From NCBI GenBank assembly GCA_050701115.1, contig JBOHER010000135.1, forward strand, positions 1-11,592: a stretch of DNA of 11,592 bases. The letters are read 5' to 3'. Of the stretch, positions 1-6,807 are shown one piece after another (position 1 is the first letter of the stretch; each line of letters begins with the position of its first letter). Made by a program: the position numbers and the translations under genes. The DNA comes from JBOHER01 sp050701115 (lineage in GTDB: Bacteria > Actinomycetota > Actinomycetes > Mycobacteriales > Pseudonocardiaceae). Below the pieces are notes generated by a model, which worked only from the letters and a program-made list of their open reading frames with translations, had not been told where the DNA came from and searched no databases.

Positions 1-136
1 GGTCAACACGCTCAACCGTGAGGGGAAGCGGCGCCGGACCAAGCAGGGCTGGGGCAAGCGCAAGGACACCAAGCGGGCGATCGTGACGCTCGCGCCGGGT
101 GACCGGATCGAGGCCTTCGGCGGCCCGGTCAGCTGA
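1..136 (+). CDS. rplW: 50S ribosomal protein L23, C-terminal part (partial)
   Basis: This is the last 44 codons of a gene that enters from the left edge, read in the frame starting at base 2 and ending at TGA 134-136. The translation contains NREGKRRRTKQGWGKRKDTK followed by AIVTLAPGDRIEAF, the basic loop and last beta strand typical of bacterial L23. L23 binds 23S rRNA at the polypeptide exit and docks trigger factor and the signal recognition particle. Its place directly before rplB is the standard S10 operon order. The start and about half of the protein lie outside the window. Identity rests on the motif plus position and is secure. Confidence 0.95.
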   Translation, partial: VNTLNREGKRRRTKQGWGKRKDTKRAIVTLAPGDRIEAFGGPVS

Positions 137-150
137 CGAGGGGTAGATAA

Positions 151-984
151 ATGGGCATCCGCAAGTTCAAGCCGACGACGCCAGGTCGTCGCGGGTCGAG
201 CGTCGCCGACTTCGTCGAGGTCACCCGCTCCGAGCCGGAGAAGTCCCTGCTGCGTCCGCTGCATTCCAAGGGTGGGCGTAACGCCCAGGGTCGGATCACC
301 ACCCGGCACCAAGGCGGCGGCCACAAGCGGCAGTACCGGCTGATCGACTTCCGCCGGGCGGACAAAGACGGCGTGCCGGCAAAGGTCGCGCACATCGAGT
401 ACGACCCGAACCGGACTGCGCGGATCGCGCTGCTGCACTACGCCGACGGCGAGAAGCGCTACATCATCGCCCCGGACAAGCTGAAGCAGGGCGACCGGAT
501 CGAGAGCGGCCCCCGTGCCGACATCAAGCCGGGCAACAACTTGCCGCTGCGCAACATCCCGGTCGGCACCGTTGTGCACGCGATCGAGCTCCGCCCCGGT
601 GGCGGCGCGAAGATGGCCCGCTCCGCGGGTGCGCGGGTGCAGTTGGTCGCCAAGGACGGTCCGTATGCCCAGTTGCGGCTGCCCTCCGGTGAGATCCGCA
701 ACGTCGACGTGCGCAATCGCGCGACCGTCGGCGAGGTGGGCAACTCGGAGCACGGCAACATCAACTGGGGTAAGGCGGGCCGTAACCGCTGGCGCGGCAA
801 GCGCCCGACCGTCCGTGGTGTCGTGATGAACCCGGTCGACCACCCGCATGGTGGTGGTGAGGGTAAGACCTCTGGTGGTCGCCACCCGGTCAACCCGAAG
901 GGTAAGCCCGAGGGCCGTACCCGTCGTCGCAAGACGAGCGACGCATTGATTGTCCGCCGCCGCCGTACCGGCAAGAAGCGCTGA
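151..984 (+). CDS. rplB: 50S ribosomal protein L2
   Basis: 277 residues, the usual length for L2. L2 is a core 23S rRNA-binding protein needed for subunit joining and the peptidyl-transferase centre. The start MGIRKFKPTTPGRR is typical, and the middle carries the OB-fold/SH3-like RNA-binding region (for example GGGHKRQYRLIDFRR). The signature HPHGGGEG is at residues 231-238, containing conserved histidines implicated in peptidyl transfer, followed by the basic C-terminus (GRTRRRKTSDALIVRRRR). The ATG is preceded by GAGGGG about 7 nt upstream and lies 14 nt after rplW, so it is read from the same S10 transcript. Nothing is unusual. Confidence 0.99.
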   Translation: MGIRKFKPTTPGRRGSSVADFVEVTRSEPEKSLLRPLHSKGGRNAQGRITTRHQGGGHKRQYRLIDFRRADKDGVPAKVAHIEYDPNRTARIALLHYADGEKRYIIAPDKLKQGDRIESGPRADIKPGNNLPLRNIPVGTVVHAIELRPGGGAKMARSAGARVQLVAKDGPYAQLRLPSGEIRNVDVRNRATVGEVGNSEHGNINWGKAGRNRWRGKRPTVRGVVMNPVDHPHGGGEGKTSGGRHPVNPKGKPEGRTRRRKTSDALIVRRRRTGKKR

Positions 985-1002
985 GCAGGGAGGTAGCAGA
1001 AC

Positions 1003-1284
1003 ATGCCGCGCAGCCTGAAGAAGGGCCCGTTCGTGGACGACCACCTGCTCAAGAAGGTGGACGTGCTCAACGAGTCGGGCAAGAAGACGGTGATCAAGAC
1101 TTGGTCCCGCCGCTCCACGATCATCCCGGATTTCCTGGGCCACACGATCGCGGTGCATGACGGCCGCAAGCACGTCCCGGTGTTCGTCACCGAGGCGATG
1201 GTGGGTCACAAGTTGGGCGAGTTCGCCCCGACTCGGACCTTCAAGGGCCACATCAAGGACGACCGCAAGGCGCGCAGGCGCTGA
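1003..1284 (+). CDS. rpsS: 30S ribosomal protein S19
   Basis: 93 residues, the normal family length. S19 sits in the 30S head with S13 and contacts the A-site region and the B1 inter-subunit bridges. The hallmark N-terminus MPRSLKKGPFVDDHLLKK is present, as are SRRSTIIPDFLGHTIAVHDG and the C-terminal GHKLGEFAPTRTFKGH. A strong ribosome site, GGGAGG, lies about 8 nt before the ATG in the 18-nt gap after rplB. The following gap to rplV (62 nt) is one of the unusually long spacers in this operon. Confidence 0.99.
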   Translation: MPRSLKKGPFVDDHLLKKVDVLNESGKKTVIKTWSRRSTIIPDFLGHTIAVHDGRKHVPVFVTEAMVGHKLGEFAPTRTFKGHIKDDRKARRR

Positions 1285-1299
1285 CGCGACCGGCACACG

Positions 1300-1350
1300 G
1301 TGTATTGCGGGACACCCGCACCCGAGACAAGCAAAGGGAAGCAACGATGA
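1300..1350 (+). other. Possible spacer micro-ORF between rpsS and rplV (16 aa)
   Basis: A GTG at 1300 opens a 16-codon frame reading VYCGTPAPETSKGKQR. It ends at TGA 1348-1350 and overlaps the rplV ATG as ATGA. Unlike the other spacer frames here, it starts 15 nt after the upstream stop and I see no convincing Shine-Dalgarno sequence. The CGTPAP portion is encoded by the 19-nt hairpin motif that also occurs in the rplE/rpsZ spacer, again in the frame giving CGTPAP. It could be chance in GC-rich DNA. Confidence 0.25.
1306..1324 (+). repeat. 19-nt intercistronic hairpin motif, copy 1
   Basis: The sequence tgcgggacacccgcacccg is identical to positions 5088-5106. It contains a perfect 5-bp stem, GCGGG (1307-1311) with CCCGC (1315-1319), closed over an ACA loop. 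It sits 22 nt before the rplV start codon. The role is unknown: it could be an mRNA processing or stability hairpin, a protein-binding site, or a dispersed intergenic repeat. Confidence 0.8.
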
Positions 1351-1771
1351 ACGCCCAAACGAACGCAACGGCGACGGCAGAAGACCTGCCGACGGCCGTG
1401 GCGCGGGCTCGCTTCGTCCGTGACTCGCCGATGAAGGTGCGCCGGGTGATCGAGCTCGTCAAGGGTCGTAGCGTCAGCGACGCCTTGGCCGTGCTCCGGT
1501 TCGCGCCGCAGGTGGCAAGCGACCAGTTGGCAAAGGTGATCGCCAGCGCGGCGGCCAACGCCGAGAACAACCTCGGCCTTGACCCCGACACGCTCTGGGT
1601 GCGCAACGCCACCGCCGACGAAGGACCGATGCTCAAGCGCATCAGGCCGCGCGCGCAGGGCCGCGCGTACCGGATCCGCAAGCGGACCAGCCACATCACC
1701 GTGGTTGTCGAGTCCCGGCCGAGAACGCCACAGTCGAAGGCACAGAGCAAGAAGAAGGCAGGTGGCCGGTA

Positions 1772-1772
<1 letters not shown>
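1347..1772 (+). CDS. rplV: 50S ribosomal protein L22
   Basis: 141 residues from the chosen ATG. L22 binds all 23S domains, and its long beta-hairpin lines the exit tunnel, where macrolide-resistance changes arise. The core begins at ARARFVRDSPMKVRRVIELVKG and includes AASAAANAENN-type helices. The tunnel loop RPRAQGRAYRIRKRTSHITVVV is also present. About 20 low-complexity residues precede the core and a basic tail follows (SKAQSKKKAGGR), so it is longer than the roughly 110-residue E. coli protein, as is common in actinobacteria. A TTG at 1305 would add 14 residues, but AAAGGGA lies about 7 nt before ATG 1347 and supports that start. The stop overlaps the rpsC GTG (TAGTG). Confidence 0.97.
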
Positions 1773-2731
<959 letters not shown>

Positions 2732-2734
2732 GAC

Positions 2735-3154
2735 ATGCTCATTCCCCGCAAGGTCAAGCACCGTAAGCAGCACCACCCAGGTCGCTCCGGTGCCGCGAAG
2801 GGCGGCACCAGGGTGAGCTTCGGTGAGTACGGCATCCAGGCGCTTGAGCACAGCTATGTGACCAACCGGCAGATCGAGTCCGCTCGTATCGCCATGACCA
2901 GGCACATCAAGCGTGGCGGCAAGATCTGGATCAACATCTTCCCGGATCGACCGCTGACCAAGAAGCCGGCCGAAACCCGCATGGGTTCCGGTAAGGGTTC
3001 GCCCGAGTGGTGGATCGCCAACGTGAAACCTGGTCGCGTGATGTTCGAGATGAGCTTCCCGAACGAGACGGTGGCTCGCGAGGCCCTGCGCCGCGCGATC
3101 CACAAACTGCCGATGAAGTGCCGAATCGTCACCCGTGAAGGGAGTGAGTTCTGA
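2735..3154 (+). CDS. rplP: 50S ribosomal protein L16
   Basis: 139 residues, standard for bacterial L16, which contacts the A-site tRNA elbow and organises the peptidyl-transferase region late in 50S assembly. Signatures are the N-terminal MLIPRKVKHRKQHH, the loop KPAETRMGSGKGSPEWW with its conserved Arg and Gly residues, and VKPGRVMFEMSF. The ATG lies 3 nt after rpsC, with GAGGG about 7 nt upstream inside the end of rpsC. The stop overlaps the rpmC ATG by 1 nt (TGATG), so translation is likely coupled. Confidence 0.99.
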   Translation: MLIPRKVKHRKQHHPGRSGAAKGGTRVSFGEYGIQALEHSYVTNRQIESARIAMTRHIKRGGKIWINIFPDRPLTKKPAETRMGSGKGSPEWWIANVKPGRVMFEMSFPNETVAREALRRAIHKLPMKCRIVTREGSEF

Positions 3155-3414
3155 TGGCAAGGACGGGCGGAGCTGTCGTCGCGTCGGAACTACGCGAGCT
3201 CACTTCCGAGGAGCTTGTGCTGCGCCTGAAGGAGTCCAAGGAGGAGCTGTTCAACCTCCGGTTCCAGATGGCCACCGGTCAGCTGGACAACAACCGCAGG
3301 CTGCGCACGGTTCGTTCGGACATCGCACGGATCTACACGGTCATGCGCGAGCGCGAGCTCGGGCTGTCCGTTTCACCCGATGAGGCCAACACCGAGAGTG
3401 AGGGTGCGGCATGA
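3154..3414 (+). CDS. rpmC: 50S ribosomal protein L29
   Basis: 86 residues. L29 is a small helical hairpin near the exit tunnel, beside L23. The two-helix core is clear: ELTSEELVLRLKESKEELFN, then LRFQMATGQLDNNRRLRTVR and the second helix ending VMRERELG. There are about 10 extra residues at the front (MARTGGAVVA) and an acidic C-terminal tail (DEANTESEGAA), both common in actinobacterial L29. GAAGGGAG is placed about 7 nt before the ATG. The gene overlaps rplP by 1 nt and rpsQ by 4 nt (ATGA). Confidence 0.98.
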   Translation: MARTGGAVVASELRELTSEELVLRLKESKEELFNLRFQMATGQLDNNRRLRTVRSDIARIYTVMRERELGLSVSPDEANTESEGAA

Positions 3415-3716
3415 GCGAGAAGGCCGAAGAGCTGGCGAAGCAGCCGGTGCAGAAGGTCGACTCCGGTCGTAACTACCGGAAGGTGCGCGAGGGCTACGTC
3501 GTCTCGGACAAGATGGCGAAGACGATCGTCGTCGAACTCGAGGACCGAAAGAAGCACGCACTGTACGGCAAGGTTCTGCGTTCCACCAAGAGGGTGAAGG
3601 CGCATGACGAAGAGAACGTCGCGGGAATCGGCGATCGGGTGATCCTGATGGAGACCCGTCCGCTGTCGGCGACCAAGCGCTGGCGGCTCGTCCGCATTGT
3701 CGAGAAGGCCAAGTAA
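3411..3716 (+). CDS. rpsQ: 30S ribosomal protein S17
   Basis: 101 residues: the roughly 80-residue OB-fold core plus an N-terminal extension of about 25 residues (MSEKAEELAKQPVQKVDSGR). S17 is a primary 16S rRNA binder in the 30S body. Core signatures are REGYVVSDKMAKTIVVELED, KHALYGKVLRSTKRVKAHDE, and GIGDRVILMETRPLSATKRW. The start overlaps rpmC by 4 nt, so it is translationally coupled. It closes the S10 cluster; a 72-nt spacer follows before rplN, the position where many bacteria start the spc transcript. Confidence 0.99.
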   Translation: MSEKAEELAKQPVQKVDSGRNYRKVREGYVVSDKMAKTIVVELEDRKKHALYGKVLRSTKRVKAHDEENVAGIGDRVILMETRPLSATKRWRLVRIVEKAK

Positions 3717-3787
3717 TGAGGGCTGCAGAGCCCTTCCGTTCCGCAAGGCTCAGGCAACTGAGAACCGGCGAGACATACAGGAGTTGA
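3716..3787 (+). other. Candidate spacer micro-ORF between rpsQ and rplN (23 aa)
   Basis: The ATG at 3716 reuses the last base of the rpsQ TAA stop (TAATG). The frame encodes 23 residues, beginning MRAAEPFRSARLRQLR and ending GETYRS. Its TGA at 3785-3787 is one base before the rplN GTG. A plausible Shine-Dalgarno sequence, GAGAAGG (3702-3708), is 7 nt upstream inside rpsQ. The rplN ribosome site AGGAG (3779-3783) lies in its last codons. The peptide is basic and matches nothing I recognise. The role may simply be to keep ribosomes on the spacer; it has not been shown to be translated. Confidence 0.35.
3720..3733 (+). promoter_or_regulatory. Small hairpin after rpsQ
   Basis: Stem GGGCT (3720-3724) pairs perfectly with AGCCC (3729-3733) across a GCAG loop, directly after the rpsQ stop. 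It is followed by a mixed pyrimidine stretch, not a U-run. It is too small to call a terminator. It could slow processing or mark the S10/spc boundary, or be chance. Confidence 0.25.
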
Positions 3788-3788
3788 C

Positions 3789-4157
3789 GTGATCCAGCAG
3801 GAGTCGCGACTACGTGTCGCCGACAACACGGGTGCGAAGGAGATCCTGACCATCCGCGTGCTCGGTGGCTCTGGGCGGCGCTACGCAGGCATCGGCGACA
3901 TCATCGTCGCCACCGTCAAGGACGCCATTCCCGGTGCCAACGTGAAGAAGGGCGATGTGGTCAGGGCCGTCATCGTCCGCACGGTGAAGGAGAAGCGTCG
4001 TCCCGACGGGTCCTACATCCGGTTCGACGAGAACGCCGCGGTGCTCATCAAGACCGACAACGAGCCGCGCGGTACCCGAATCTTCGGGCCGGTCGGCCGT
4101 GAGCTGCGCGAGCGGAAGTTCATGAAGATCATCTCGCTCGCGCCGGAGGTGTTGTAA
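3789..4157 (+). CDS. rplN: 50S ribosomal protein L14
   Basis: 122 residues, exactly the canonical length. L14 forms inter-subunit bridges with 16S rRNA helix 14 and, with L19, lies near the RsfS silencing-factor site. Signatures are the start MIQQESRLRVADNTGAKEI, RYAGIGDIIVATVKDAIPG, NVKKGDVVRAVIVRT and the end FMKIISLAPEVL. Start is GTG with AGGAG 5 nt upstream. It is the first gene of the spc cluster and is followed with no gap by rplX. Confidence 0.99.
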   Translation: MIQQESRLRVADNTGAKEILTIRVLGGSGRRYAGIGDIIVATVKDAIPGANVKKGDVVRAVIVRTVKEKRRPDGSYIRFDENAAVLIKTDNEPRGTRIFGPVGRELRERKFMKIISLAPEVL

Positions 4158-4472
4158 GTGAAGGTGAAGAAAGGCGATACCGTCGTCGTCATTTCGGGCA
4201 AGGACAAGGGCGCCAAGGGCAAGGTCATTCAGGCCTACCCGGATCGCCAGCGTGTCCTGGTCGAAGGCGTCAACCGGATCAAAAAGCACACCCGGATCAC
4301 CCAGACCCAGCGTGGCGCGCAGTCCGGCGGCATCGTGACCCAGGAAGCGCCGATCCACGTGTCGAACGTGCAGGTCGTCGACTCCGACGGGAAGCCGACC
4401 CGCGTGGGCTACCGCTTCGACGAAGACGGCAAGAAGGTCCGGATCTCGCGCCGCAACGGTAAGGACATCTGA
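4158..4472 (+). CDS. rplX: 50S ribosomal protein L24
   Basis: 104 residues, normal for L24, an early 50S assembly initiator near the exit tunnel. The KOW motif is at the front: MKVKKGDTVVVISGKDKGAK followed by GKVIQAYPDRQRVLVEG. The middle holds NRIKKHTR and the second half PIHVSNVQVVDSDGKPTRVG. GTG starts directly after the rplN TAA, which implies coupled translation. One base separates it from the rplE ATG. Confidence 0.99.
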   Translation: MKVKKGDTVVVISGKDKGAKGKVIQAYPDRQRVLVEGVNRIKKHTRITQTQRGAQSGGIVTQEAPIHVSNVQVVDSDGKPTRVGYRFDEDGKKVRISRRNGKDI

Positions 4473-4473
4473 G

Positions 4474-5040
4474 ATGACAACCACGGAGAAGTTGACGCCG
4501 CGGTTGAAGACGCGGTACCGCGAGGAGATCAAGGGCGCACTGCGGACGCAGTTCGACTACGCCAACGTGCACCAGATCCCCGGCGTGGTCAAGGTCGTCG
4601 TGAACATGGGCGTCGGTGACGCGGCCCGGGACAGCAAGCTGATCCAGGGCGCGATCTCCGACCTCGCAGCCATCACCGGCCAGAAGCCCGAGATTCGCAA
4701 GGCCCGCAAATCCATCGCGCAGTTCAAGCTGCGTGAGGGTATGCCGATCGGCGCGCGGGTGACCTTGCGCGGCGACCGGATGTGGGAGTTCCTCGACAGG
4801 TTGCTGACCATCGCGCTGCCCCGTATCCGCGACTTCCGCGGACTGTCGGCCAAGCAGTTCGACGGTAACGGCAACTACACCTTCGGGCTCAACGAGCAGT
4901 CCATGTTCCACGAGATCAACCCGGACGACATCGACCGCCAGCGCGGCATGGACGTCACGGTTGTCACCACCGCCACCACCGACGACGAGGGGCGCGCGCT
5001 GCTCAAGCAGCTCGGCTTCCCGTTCAAGGAGGCGTCATGA
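4474..5040 (+). CDS. rplE: 50S ribosomal protein L5
   Basis: 188 residues, typical for actinobacteria. L5 binds 5S rRNA with L18 and L25, forms the central protuberance and contacts P-site tRNA. Signatures are LKTRYREEIKGALRTQF, VVKVVVNMGVGDA, GQKPEIRKARKSIAQFKLRE, MPIGARVTLRG, the GNGNYTFGLNEQSMFHEI block and MDVTVVTTATTDDEGRALL. The last codons encode FKEAS and contain a full AAGGAGG (5026-5032) 4 nt before an ATG that overlaps the stop. That ATG does not begin rpsZ but a 33-codon frame (see 5037-5138). Confidence 0.99.
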   Translation: MTTTEKLTPRLKTRYREEIKGALRTQFDYANVHQIPGVVKVVVNMGVGDAARDSKLIQGAISDLAAITGQKPEIRKARKSIAQFKLREGMPIGARVTLRGDRMWEFLDRLLTIALPRIRDFRGLSAKQFDGNGNYTFGLNEQSMFHEINPDDIDRQRGMDVTVVTTATTDDEGRALLKQLGFPFKEAS

Positions 5041-5138
5041 GCGCCACTCGATCTTTTCCGCTCATGAAAGCCGACCGGCAGTTTGTCTGCGGGACACCCG
5101 CACCCGGGGGAGCGCCCCGCAAGACACAGGAGATCTGA
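5037..5138 (+). other. Candidate spacer micro-ORF between rplE and rpsZ (33 aa)
   Basis: The ATG overlaps the rplE stop (ATGA). AAGGAGG, an ideal anti-Shine-Dalgarno match, lies at 5026-5032. The frame starts MSATRSFPLMKADRQF, includes VCGTPAPGGAPR from the duplicated 19-nt motif, and ends at TGA 5136-5138, 4 nt before the rpsZ ATG. The rpsZ ribosome site AGGAGA (5128-5133) lies in its last codons. The initiation signal is as good as that of any ribosomal gene here, so ribosomes probably do load. Whether the peptide matters is unknown. It may be a spacer inserted into a once tightly coupled rplE/rpsZ junction. Confidence 0.45.
5088..5106 (+). repeat. 19-nt intercistronic hairpin motif, copy 2
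   Basis: Identical to 1306-1324, with the same GCGGG-ACA-CCCGC hairpin at 5089-5101. Here a second tight hairpin follows at once: GGGG (5107-5110), AGCG loop, CCCC (5115-5118). Both copies lie in long spacers just upstream of a ribosomal protein gene, and in both a reading frame renders the motif as CGTPAP. Confidence 0.8.
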
Positions 5139-5142
5139 GCAG

Positions 5143-5328
5143 ATGGCCAAGAAAGCCCTGATCGCCAAGGCCGCCCGCAAGCCCAAGTTCGCGGTGCGCG
5201 CCTACACCCGTTGCCAGAAGTGCGGCCGGCCGCACTCGGTGTACCGCAAGTTCGGTCTCTGCCGAGTGTGCCTCCGCGAAATGGCGCACGCGGGTGAACT
5301 CCCCGGTGTGAACAAGTCCAGCTGGTAA
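5143..5328 (+). CDS. rpsZ: 30S ribosomal protein S14, zinc-binding type (type Z)
   Basis: 61 residues, the short zinc-containing form of S14 rather than the roughly 100-residue zinc-free paralogue. The zinc ribbon is complete: C24-x2-C27 and C40-x2-C43 (TRCQKCGRPH, GLCRVCLRE). The ends MAKKALIAKAARKPKFAVRA and GELPGVNKSSW are standard. S14 joins the 30S head late, next to S3 and S10. An upstream in-frame start at 5083 would add 20 residues unlike the family; AGGAGA (5128-5133), 9 nt before ATG 5143, supports the short form. Many actinobacteria hold a zinc-free paralogue elsewhere under Zur control; none is visible in this window. The gene is also annotated as rpsN. Confidence 0.98.
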   Translation: MAKKALIAKAARKPKFAVRAYTRCQKCGRPHSVYRKFGLCRVCLREMAHAGELPGVNKSSW

Positions 5329-5357
5329 GGCTCGTAACTCCCACTTCGCCACAGGCC

Positions 5358-5378
5358 CCGGTTTCGGTACGAAGCCGG
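5358..5378 (+). promoter_or_regulatory. Stable hairpin in the rpsZ-rpsH spacer
   Basis: A nine-pair stem, CCGGTTTCG (5358-5366) with CGAAGCCGG (5370-5378), closed by a GTA triloop, with one T/G wobble. Flanking CCCC and GGGG could add an outer helix with a bulge. It sits in an 87-nt spacer that, unlike the other long gaps, has no ATG or GTG micro-ORF. It could be an attenuator, a processing site or a ribosomal-protein feedback site (S8 regulates spc mRNA in E. coli, at a different position). Function is inferred only. Confidence 0.45.
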
Positions 5379-5415
5379 ATCGGGGAACCAGGGCGAGAAA
5401 GGTTGACAGGTCACC

Positions 5416-5814
5416 ATGACGATGACCGACCCAATCGCAGACTTCTTGACCCGTCTGCGTAACGCGAACTCGGCGTACCACGACGAGGTAGCGCTGCCGT
5501 ACTCCAAGCTGAAGGCGAACATCGCCGAGATCCTCAAGCGAGAGGGTTACATCGCGGACTTCCGCGACGAGCAGGGCGAGAAGCACAAGAACCTCGTGGT
5601 CAAGCTGAAGTACGGCCGCAACCGCGAGCGCAGCATCGCGGGTCTGCGCCGGGTGTCCAAGCCCGGACTGCGGGTCTACGCGAAGTCGACGGAGCTGCCG
5701 AACGTGCTCGGTGGCCTCGGCGTCGCGATCATTTCCACGTCCTCCGGGCTGCAGACCGACCGGCAGGCAAAGCGCAACGGCGTGGGCGGCGAAGTCCTCG
5801 CCTACGTCTGGTGA
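5416..5814 (+). CDS. rpsH: 30S ribosomal protein S8
   Basis: 132 residues, normal length. S8 binds the central domain of 16S rRNA and in enterobacteria represses the spc operon. The N-terminus MTMTDPIADFLTRLRNANSA is textbook; LPYSKLKANIAEILKREGYI, RVSKPGLRVYAKSTELP and the C-terminal half with GLGVAIISTSSG (QAKRNGVGGEVLAYVW at the end) complete the signature. The ATG is preceded by GAAAGG 13 nt upstream and a closer ACAGG at 5 nt, so the ribosome site is modest. It follows the hairpin-bearing spacer. Confidence 0.99.
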   Translation: MTMTDPIADFLTRLRNANSAYHDEVALPYSKLKANIAEILKREGYIADFRDEQGEKHKNLVVKLKYGRNRERSIAGLRRVSKPGLRVYAKSTELPNVLGGLGVAIISTSSGLQTDRQAKRNGVGGEVLAYVW

Positions 5815-5830
5815 GAGAGGGGGACTAAGC

Positions 5831-6370
5831 ATGTCGCGTATTGGAAAGTATCCGGTCGCCGTCCCCTCCGGGGTCGAAGTGACCATCGATGGCCAGACCG
5901 TCACAGTCAAGGGCCCCAAGGGCACCCTCGAGCACACCGTCGCTGAGCCGATCACCGTCCAGCGTGCCGAGGACGGCAGCATCCTGGTGCAGCGCAAGGA
6001 CGACGAGCGGACCTCCAGGGCGCTGCACGGCCTGACCCGGACCCTGGTGAACAACCTGGTGGTGGGTGTCACCGAGGGCTACGAGAAGAAGCTCGAGATC
6101 CACGGCGTTGGTTACCGCGTGCAGGCCAAGGGCTCCGACCTCGAGTTCGCACTCGGCTTCAGCCACCCGGTGAATATCCCCGCTCCGGAGGGCATCACGT
6201 TCAAGGTGGAGAGCCCGACCCGGTTCTCCGTGTCCGGCATCGACAAGCAGAAGGTCGGCCAGACCGCGGCGGTCATCCGCAAGCTGCGCAAGCCCGATCC
6301 ATACAAGGGCAAGGGCTTGCGGTACGAGGGTGAGCGCATCCGTCGCAAGGTCGGAAAGACGGGTAAGTGA
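5831..6370 (+). CDS. rplF: 50S ribosomal protein L6
   Basis: 179 residues, the standard length. L6 lies at the base of the L7/L12 stalk and contacts the sarcin-ricin loop, the GTPase factor site. Signatures are MSRIGKYPVAVPSGVEVTID, KGPKGTLEHTV, TRTLVNNLVVGVTEGYEKKL, the second L6 repeat GFSHPVNIPAPEGI, and the terminal block PYKGKGLRYEGERIRRKVGK. An upstream in-frame start would add 40 residues that overlap rpsH out of frame and match nothing, so ATG 5831, with AGAGGGGGA upstream in a 16-nt gap, is chosen. Confidence 0.99.
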   Translation: MSRIGKYPVAVPSGVEVTIDGQTVTVKGPKGTLEHTVAEPITVQRAEDGSILVQRKDDERTSRALHGLTRTLVNNLVVGVTEGYEKKLEIHGVGYRVQAKGSDLEFALGFSHPVNIPAPEGITFKVESPTRFSVSGIDKQKVGQTAAVIRKLRKPDPYKGKGLRYEGERIRRKVGKTGK

Positions 6371-6372
6371 TC

Positions 6373-6771
6373 ATGGCTGAGACGATTACCGCAAAGAAGT
6401 TTGTCGGCAAGGACATCTCCACCCGACGGCGCATGGCCAAGGCCCGGCGTCACTTCCGGCTTCGTAAGAAGATCAGCGGGACCGCCGAGCGGCCTCGTCT
6501 GGTCGTGCACCGCTCGTCGCGGCACATCGCCGTGCAACTGGTGGACGACCTGGCCGGGCATACCCTCGCCGCGGCTTCCAGCGTGGAAGCCGACGTGCGC
6601 GCGGTGCACGGCGACAAGAAGGCCAAGGCCGCCAAGGTTGGCGAGTTGGTCGCGGCCCGCGCGAAGAGCGCGGGCGTGACGACCGTGGTGTTCGACCGGG
6701 GTGGCAATGCCTACCACGGCCGGATCGCCGCGCTGGCCGACGCCGCCCGTGCGGCGGGGTTGGAGTTCTAG
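6373..6771 (+). CDS. rplR: 50S ribosomal protein L18
   Basis: 132 residues from ATG 6373. L18 binds 5S rRNA together with L5. Core signatures are TRRRMAKARRHFRLRKKISG, TAERPRLVVHRSSRHIAVQL, VVFDRGGNAYHGRIAALADA and the conserved end ARAAGLEF. A GTG at 6367, two codons upstream, is an alternative start: it overlaps the rplF stop as GTGA and is 8 nt from GGAAAG (6353-6358), against 14 nt for the ATG. The two proteins differ by only two residues. The last codons contain GGAG, which sits 6 nt before the micro-ORF that follows. Confidence 0.97.
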   Translation: MAETITAKKFVGKDISTRRRMAKARRHFRLRKKISGTAERPRLVVHRSSRHIAVQLVDDLAGHTLAAASSVEADVRAVHGDKKAKAAKVGELVAARAKSAGVTTVVFDRGGNAYHGRIAALADAARAAGLEF

Positions 6772-6807
6772 ATGTTTCACATTCTCGAGAACGGAAGGAA
6801 TGCCTGA
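6772..6807 (+). other. Candidate spacer micro-ORF between rplR and rpsE (11 aa)
   Basis: The ATG follows the rplR TAG with no gap, with GGAG (6762-6765) 6 nt upstream. It encodes MFHILENGRNA. Its TGA (6805-6807) overlaps the rpsE ATG by one base (TGATG). The rpsE ribosome site GGAAGGA (6793-6799) lies inside it, next to a 10-nt palindrome TTCTCGAGAA (6782-6791). It fills the 35-nt spacer exactly, with a start at one end and a stop at the other. Confidence 0.35.

Noticed and set aside
1305..1346. TTG start adding 14 residues to L22
   Set aside because: The extra residues are encoded by the 19-nt hairpin motif, and a proper ribosome site lies before ATG 1347.
5403..5431. TTGACA before rpsH as a promoter -35
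   Set aside because: The position where a -10 should lie (about 5426-5431, ccgacc) has no match, and the hexamer overlaps the ribosome-site region of rpsH.
6782..6791. Palindrome TTCTCGAGAA before rpsE as an operator
   Set aside because: A 10-nt palindrome inside a 35-nt intra-operon spacer is weak evidence, and no promoter elements surround it.
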